Assembly: GCA_036940085.1 (NCBI GenBank)
Contig: JALLBK010000404.1
Coordinates: forward strand, 1 to 19,908
Length of the DNA: 19,908 nt
Origin: Discostella pseudostelligera
Lineage: Eukaryota > Bacillariophyta > Thalassiosirophyceae > Thalassiosirales > Thalassiosiraceae
Direction of reading: 5' to 3'
Shown here: positions 16,153 through 19,908 of the stretch, in pieces
Layout: each line of letters starts with the position of its first letter
Position numbering within the stretch: the first letter of the stretch is position 1
Notes under the pieces: model-generated
Told to the model about the DNA's origin: nothing
The model's input: only the letters and a program-made list of their open reading frames with translations
Database searches by the model: none
Translations under genes and position numbers: made by a program

Positions 16153-17347
16153 ATGGCCATGCCGCTTCACCTACTACTAGTACTACTACTACTACCTCGC
16201 CTCCTCCCCTCACCCCACTCGGCCATGACCATGACGGCATCCGATGCCAAAGCTACTGAAGCGATGGACCCCGCCAATCTCTACGGTCAACGATCCCAGC
16301 CAGACGAGACTCCCGACTTCTTGTTGAAATGTCACAGCTCACTGCTAGATGAGATCGACAAACTACCAAATGAAAAGAAGGCGGGATGGTTGATGGCAAG
16401 AGAGAGGTGTCATCTGACTCAGGTGGGGGAGGAGCATCGTTTGATGTTTCTGAGATGTGAATTATTCAATATCGAGGTAAGAGTATAAGCGAAAATGAAT
16501 GCTGGTTACAGATATGCACTATGCCGCCCATGCTCATCGATTCACATTTGTGACATTGACGACGTTCATTCAAATGCAGCTTGCAGCCCAACGAATCACC
16601 AACTACTGGAACAGACGCATCGAGTTATTTGGCAATGATCGAGCATTTAAACCATTGCACCTCGGTGAAGATGGAGCCGTCACACCTATTCACGACAATG
16701 ATAATAGTGACGATGGACAGTTTGTCAAACACACAATAAAAGGACTCTCTCTTGGATTTATCCGTCCAACGAAAACACATGATTCGGGAGGACGTGCCAT
16801 ACTATTTGCTGATCCGTCACGATTCTCGGGATATGATAAAAATAACAACGATGAAAGGATGGGCGTAGTAAGAGCTATGTGGCTTGTTTTTCATTCCGTG
16901 ATTATGGGAAATGATACGGTCCAGAAATTAGGTAACTATGCGCGACATAGTGTGTGTGTCAATCAATTAACATTGCATTACAATATCCATCTCATTCTAA
17001 TCGACAAATGTTTCTATTCCTATCGTCCAACTGGTACAGGAGTGGTAGTCGTAGTCTTTCCCCATCATGCTAAGATATCCACCATCGATCGCAAGCTAAT
17101 CAAAATCAACATTGATTCACTTTCGGGTTGTCTACCAATTCGAGTGGGAGGGTTTCATATTTGCCATCCTCCATGGTTTTTTGGTAAGATTGTTTACCCG
17201 ATAATGAAAGTTGTTATGCCCACACGTATGAGCAAACGAATACGTGTGCATGTGGGAAGTGAGGAGAAGGTATTGGAGAATTTGAAGCAATTTGGATTGG
17301 AGAAAAATGTGTTGCCAAGCGATATTGGAGGAGATGTCGTATTGTGA
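16153..17347 (+). CDS. CRAL-TRIO / Sec14-like lipid-transfer protein (3 exons)
   Basis: Proposed exons are 16153-16476, 16580-16931 and 17040-17347, with introns of 103 nt (GTAAGA...GCAG) and 108 nt (GTAACT...ACAG). They give 327 residues. Joining exon 1 to 2 makes MFLRCELFNIE-LAAQRITNYWNRR, a standard CRAL-TRIO N-terminal helix pair. Joining exon 2 to 3 makes TVQKLGVVVVVFP, the strand that opens the lipid-binding domain. It continues with LPIRVGGFHICHPPWFFGKI and a final LPSDIGGDV, the usual GG end. Such proteins bind phosphoinositides, phosphatidylcholine or tocopherol-like lipids. The first 24 residues are hydrophobic and signal-like, which is unusual for a cytosolic Sec14. The second intron has no in-frame stop, so a 363-residue read-through form is also possible. 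The C-terminal cargo lid looks complete. Confidence 0.8.
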
Positions 17348-17425
17348 ATACTGATGCTGAGCTAGCATGCGTGAAATGACCGGTGCACGATGAAGGCTGT
17401 ACGCATATATGGTTCATCCCGAACG

Positions 17426-17465
17426 TGAATACTGATTGCTGATGNTGAATACTGATTGCTGATGT
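17426..17465 (+). repeat. 20-bp tandem repeat next to an ambiguous base
   Basis: TGAATACTGATTGCTGATG(N/T) occurs twice in tandem (17426-17445, 17446-17465). A diverged copy, TGAATACTGATGCTGA, at 17345-17360 includes the stop codon of the CRAL-TRIO gene. The single N at 17445 falls at the repeat junction. Confidence 0.9.
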
Positions 17466-17687
17466 TGGTAACTTGATAAACGATGCAAAAGGATCATACC
17501 AGCATACCTATGTTGTCCAATCAATCAATCAATCAGTGCTTGCAACCATATCGGGACGACATTACCTTTCGGTTGGCGCTGAAAGTAGTTTGAACGACGG
17601 GAAGACTATTTGGCGGGAAGTGTTGGACAAAATAGCATTTTTACCGACGCACTGTCTCACACACGCGAAACACCCCCCCGGCTCGCT

Positions 17688-17703
17688 AGCTTCGATCGAA
17701 GCT
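17688..17703. repeat. 16-bp perfect palindrome
   Basis: AGCTTCGATCGAAGCT equals its own reverse complement. It lies about 150 bp upstream of the Mo25 start. It could be a dimeric factor site or chance. Confidence 0.7.
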
Positions 17704-17856
17704 CGAAGCCACACACCCAAACCGCCATGGCATGGCCGTGGACCTCCTTAATCGGTAATCGGCACCCGTAGTAGTCAAAGATTCAGTGCCCCCTACCATC
17801 AATCAGCCTCTGCTGATCACACTGTTATCCTAGTTGTTGTTGTTGTTGTTCACATT

Positions 17857-19420
17857 ATGCGCGAAAATCAAGCATTCGGTTGGCTCAAAAATGCCATTAA
17901 GGGAGGAGGAGGAGGAGGTGCTGGCAACTCACAACATGCAACCGTCGTCGGCAGTCCAAGCAATGCCGCTTCGATTAGCGCTTGCTCCAACCCGGCCATG
18001 TTGGTGCGAGGTGTATCACAGGATTTCAACGCTGTATTGATCGCATCCTCGCTGGGATCATCGTCGATTGCAACTGCTGCAACTGCTACTGTCTTTTCGT
18101 TCGAAGACACATTGGGGTCGTCGACATCTGCTGCTGATATCTTGGAATCAGCAACAGTATTGCCTTCATCATCATCCACCAACGATAATCTTGATGATCT
18201 CACAGCCCGTCTCGATAGGATCAAAACCCTTCTATACGAAGAACGCAGCTATTCTTCCAATGTTGTGATGGAAAGTGGCTACACTAATCTCAACTGGGTT
18301 CCTTCGGTTGCCATTGGAGTCTTCGAGAGTTTTACCCTGAGCGCCGCAGCAGCTGAGAATAGCATCGCTCATCAGGAACTATTTCCCAGTTTGTTACATA
18401 ATCTCCCACTGCTCCCATTTGAGGCACGAAAATCAGTCTCGGCAATATTCAATTATCTCCTAGTTTGTGGGTTGGACGGCATTGATGCACAACAATATGC
18501 AAGTGTATCCTCGGCCTTTGCCAATTATGTATTGAACCGTGCCGACACGATTATTGGACAGTTAGTTCGATCACATGATATTGCATCGGAAATTGATGGA
18601 CATGTGGACATTACATTACTTTGCGGATCCATGCTGCGATCGTCATTACGTCATGCATCCATTTACGGTTGGATATTATCTGATGGGAATTGCGAATCGA
18701 TTGTCTTCCCCTTCTTGGATCAACATGTGCACAATCCGAATTTTGATGTGAGCAGTGATGCACTCGAGACAGTTCGGGTGATATTCACGGGAATTGCCAC
18801 CGCACCAGGTGCCGCGGGAAACATGGGCGATGATGCAAGTGAGGAATACAAAAAGACGATGGAAGATATTGCCTGTGACTTTTTGAATCGACGGTATGTC
18901 GATGTCATCGATGAACGGATTAACAAGAAATGCCTGTTGCCGACAGCCAATTACATGACACGAAGGCTGACACTGCAACTTCTGTCGACGATATTGTTGA
19001 ATCGGGCGAATTATAAGGTCATGATGATGTACATTTCATCGTCGAAGAATTTAGTAACTATACTTTGTCTGTTACGAGACCCTTCGCCGCACATTACATT
19101 GGATGCGTTTCAAGTCTTCAAGATCTTTGTGGCCAATCCGAACAAGGTAAGTTACTAATGTGAGCTATCGGGTGAAATATATTCTTAATGTCCAAAACAC
19201 TGATAATCCTATCCTTGCTCCCATTTGATGTTTCCTGTTGTCGACGACCTGAACCTACTTAATGAAGCCGCCGGGAGTGGTGAAAATATTATTCGACAAC
19301 AAGGTGAAACTTGTAACTTATTTGGAGGGGTTGCATAAGGAGAGGGAGACCACCGACGGACAATACAAGGACGAGAAGCAGCTTGTTATTTCTACTTTGG
19401 AGAGCTTGCAAATCGAGTGA
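17857..19420 (+). CDS. Mo25 / CAB39-like scaffold protein (2 exons)
   Basis: Exons are 17857-19146 and 19268-19420, joined across a 121-nt intron (AACAAG|GTAAG ... AATGAAG|CCG), giving 480 residues. The C-terminal half is unmistakably Mo25: YMTRRLTLQLLSTILLNRAN, VMMMYISSSKNLVTILCLLRD, HITLDAFQVFKIFVANPNK, then exon 2 with VVKILFDNKVKLVTYLEGLH and DEKQLVISTLESL. Mo25 is an armadillo-like helical scaffold that binds STRAD/STE20-family pseudokinases and kinases to activate LKB1-type or MST-type kinases, and acts in polarity and division in fungi. Animal Mo25 is about 340 residues. Here roughly 110 N-terminal residues are extra, rich in Gly, Ala and Ser (GGGGGG, ATAATATV), before the first helical repeat (LTARLDRIKTLLY). 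MRENQAFGWLKNAIKG at the start resembles the usual Mo25 F-x-x-x-K opening. Confidence 0.88.
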
Positions 19421-19499
19421 ATAGCTTCGGTTATGCTACTCCTACTGAAAGCTCATCTCCCACTCATCACTCCCGATCCAATGAGACTCCATCGTGCTT

Positions 19500-19904
19500 C
19501 TAACTCTTGTAACAAAGTATCCCGACTTTCCCATAATACAAATGCACGAGAAATTTCTGCTGACAGCCAATGTCAAATCCAAACCCCTCCCCGATGGCGC
19601 ACTGCCACGACGCGCCAAACTTTTTATCGAGGGTGTTCTTTATGAGGATTGAGGCACTCTCGTAATCTCGACTAGCTTGAAACTTGTCAAGGGCCGTGGT
19701 GCACACTTCTACGACTTCATTCCCCATCTCGGTGGGCATGTCTGAGTACTACAGGAAACGGCAATGAAAGAATTACCAAGTAATGTTCTCAAGAAACGAA
19801 AAACATCAATGATGGTATATTACCTTGACCAAAGGCTTCTTTATGCTCTTTTGGAACTCTTCATCGTTGAGCTTAAATGCCGTCTTTCCAGAGGGTTTCG
19901 CCAT
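19500..19904 (-). CDS. LC8-type dynein light chain (2 exons)
   Basis: Exons on the minus strand are 19904-19824 and 19748-19500, joined across a 75-nt intron (GTAATA ... CTGTAG), giving 109 residues. Exon 1 encodes MAKPSGKTAFKLNDEEFQKS to PLVK and exon 2 continues YSDMPTEMGNEVVEVCTTAL. The rest matches the LC8 (DYNLL) fold: ALDKFQASRDYESASILIKN, LDKKFGASWQCAIGEGFGFD, and the closing FLVHLYYGKVGILCYKS, which corresponds to the dimer-interface strands (F-x-Y-F-x-x-G-x-x-A-x-x-x-F-K). Canonical LC8 is 89 residues; the extra N-terminal stretch before YSDMP is more like outer-arm dynein light chains of the same family. LC8 proteins dimerise and hold dynein intermediate chains and many other partners. 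The gene converges on Mo25 with only about 80 bp between. Confidence 0.88.
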
Positions 19905-19908
19905 ATTA

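Larger units (their letters stand above)
17348..17856. other. Intergenic stretch with short repeats
   Basis: About 510 bp lie between two plus-strand genes. It holds the 20-bp tandem repeat, a (CAAT)4 run at 17518-17535, one TGGCGGGAAG motif at 17611-17620, a 16-bp palindrome at 17688-17703 and a (GTT)n run at 17833-17850. A 92-codon frame (17473-17751) covers these repeats and is not convincing as a gene. Confidence 0.55.

Noticed and set aside
16499..16579. Treating the frame from 16499 as the start of a separate protein
   Set aside because: It lies inside the first CRAL-TRIO intron. Splicing to 16580 restores the conserved N-terminal helix pair.
17473..17751. A 92-codon open frame between the CRAL-TRIO and Mo25 genes
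   Set aside because: It runs through a (CAAT)n repeat, a C-rich tract and a palindrome, which points to chance openness.

Overview
This window reads as nuclear DNA of a photosynthetic stramenopile, most likely a centric diatom. Several proteins begin with a signal peptide whose cleavage site carries the diatom plastid-import signature (ASAFAP-type: ASIAFAP, ATAFM, VAAF). Introns are short (73-121 nt), GT-AG and few. Genes alternate strands with small gaps. One gene looks like a diatom-restricted family. No mobile element, CRISPR array, rRNA or convincing tRNA was seen.

Layout from left to right. 1-667 (-) is the 5' part of an unrecognised secreted or plastid-directed protein. It is separated from a plastid-directed TsaE (1030-1875, +) by a divergent promoter holding four CTTTCCCGCC motifs. 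TsaE converges on a two-exon COPI-associated/TVP15-like membrane protein (2055-3156, -). Next come a small diatom-type RGLE protein (3990-4538, +) and about 1.9 kb without a convincing gene. That stretch ends in a dense GC-rich block of inverted repeats (about 6060-6350). After it lie a doubtful short ORF (6481-6855) and a secreted trypsin-like protease with a lysine-rich propeptide and a long acidic tail (6967-8682, +). The protease converges on a CCDC6-like coiled-coil protein (8863-10566, -). A divergent promoter leads to a plastid-directed LURP-one-related protein (10968-11942, +). A plastid-directed DUF2358 protein follows (12229-13074, +), preceded by another cluster of GGCGGGAAA motifs. 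It converges on a four-exon CDPK-like kinase (13179-15727, -). A divergent promoter leads to a three-exon CRAL-TRIO/Sec14-like protein (16153-17347, +), then a two-exon Mo25/CAB39 protein (17857-19420, +), which converges on a two-exon LC8-type dynein light chain (19500-19904, -).

The genes do not form one pathway. They are ordinary eukaryotic neighbours: plastid biology (TsaE, LURP-one, DUF2358), membrane traffic and lipid transfer (COPI-associated, CRAL-TRIO), calcium and kinase signalling (CDPK, Mo25), and motor or scaffold function (LC8). The recurring signal that no gene explains is the TTTCCCGCC / GGCGGGAAA motif, which resembles an E2F/DP site. It is clustered or paired in three intergenic regions. 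One of these also holds a pair of inverted TGACGTGG sites, the core bound by bZIP proteins including stramenopile aureochromes.

Splice sites were worked out by hand from frame, GT/AG borders and protein-family continuity. They have not been checked against transcripts.
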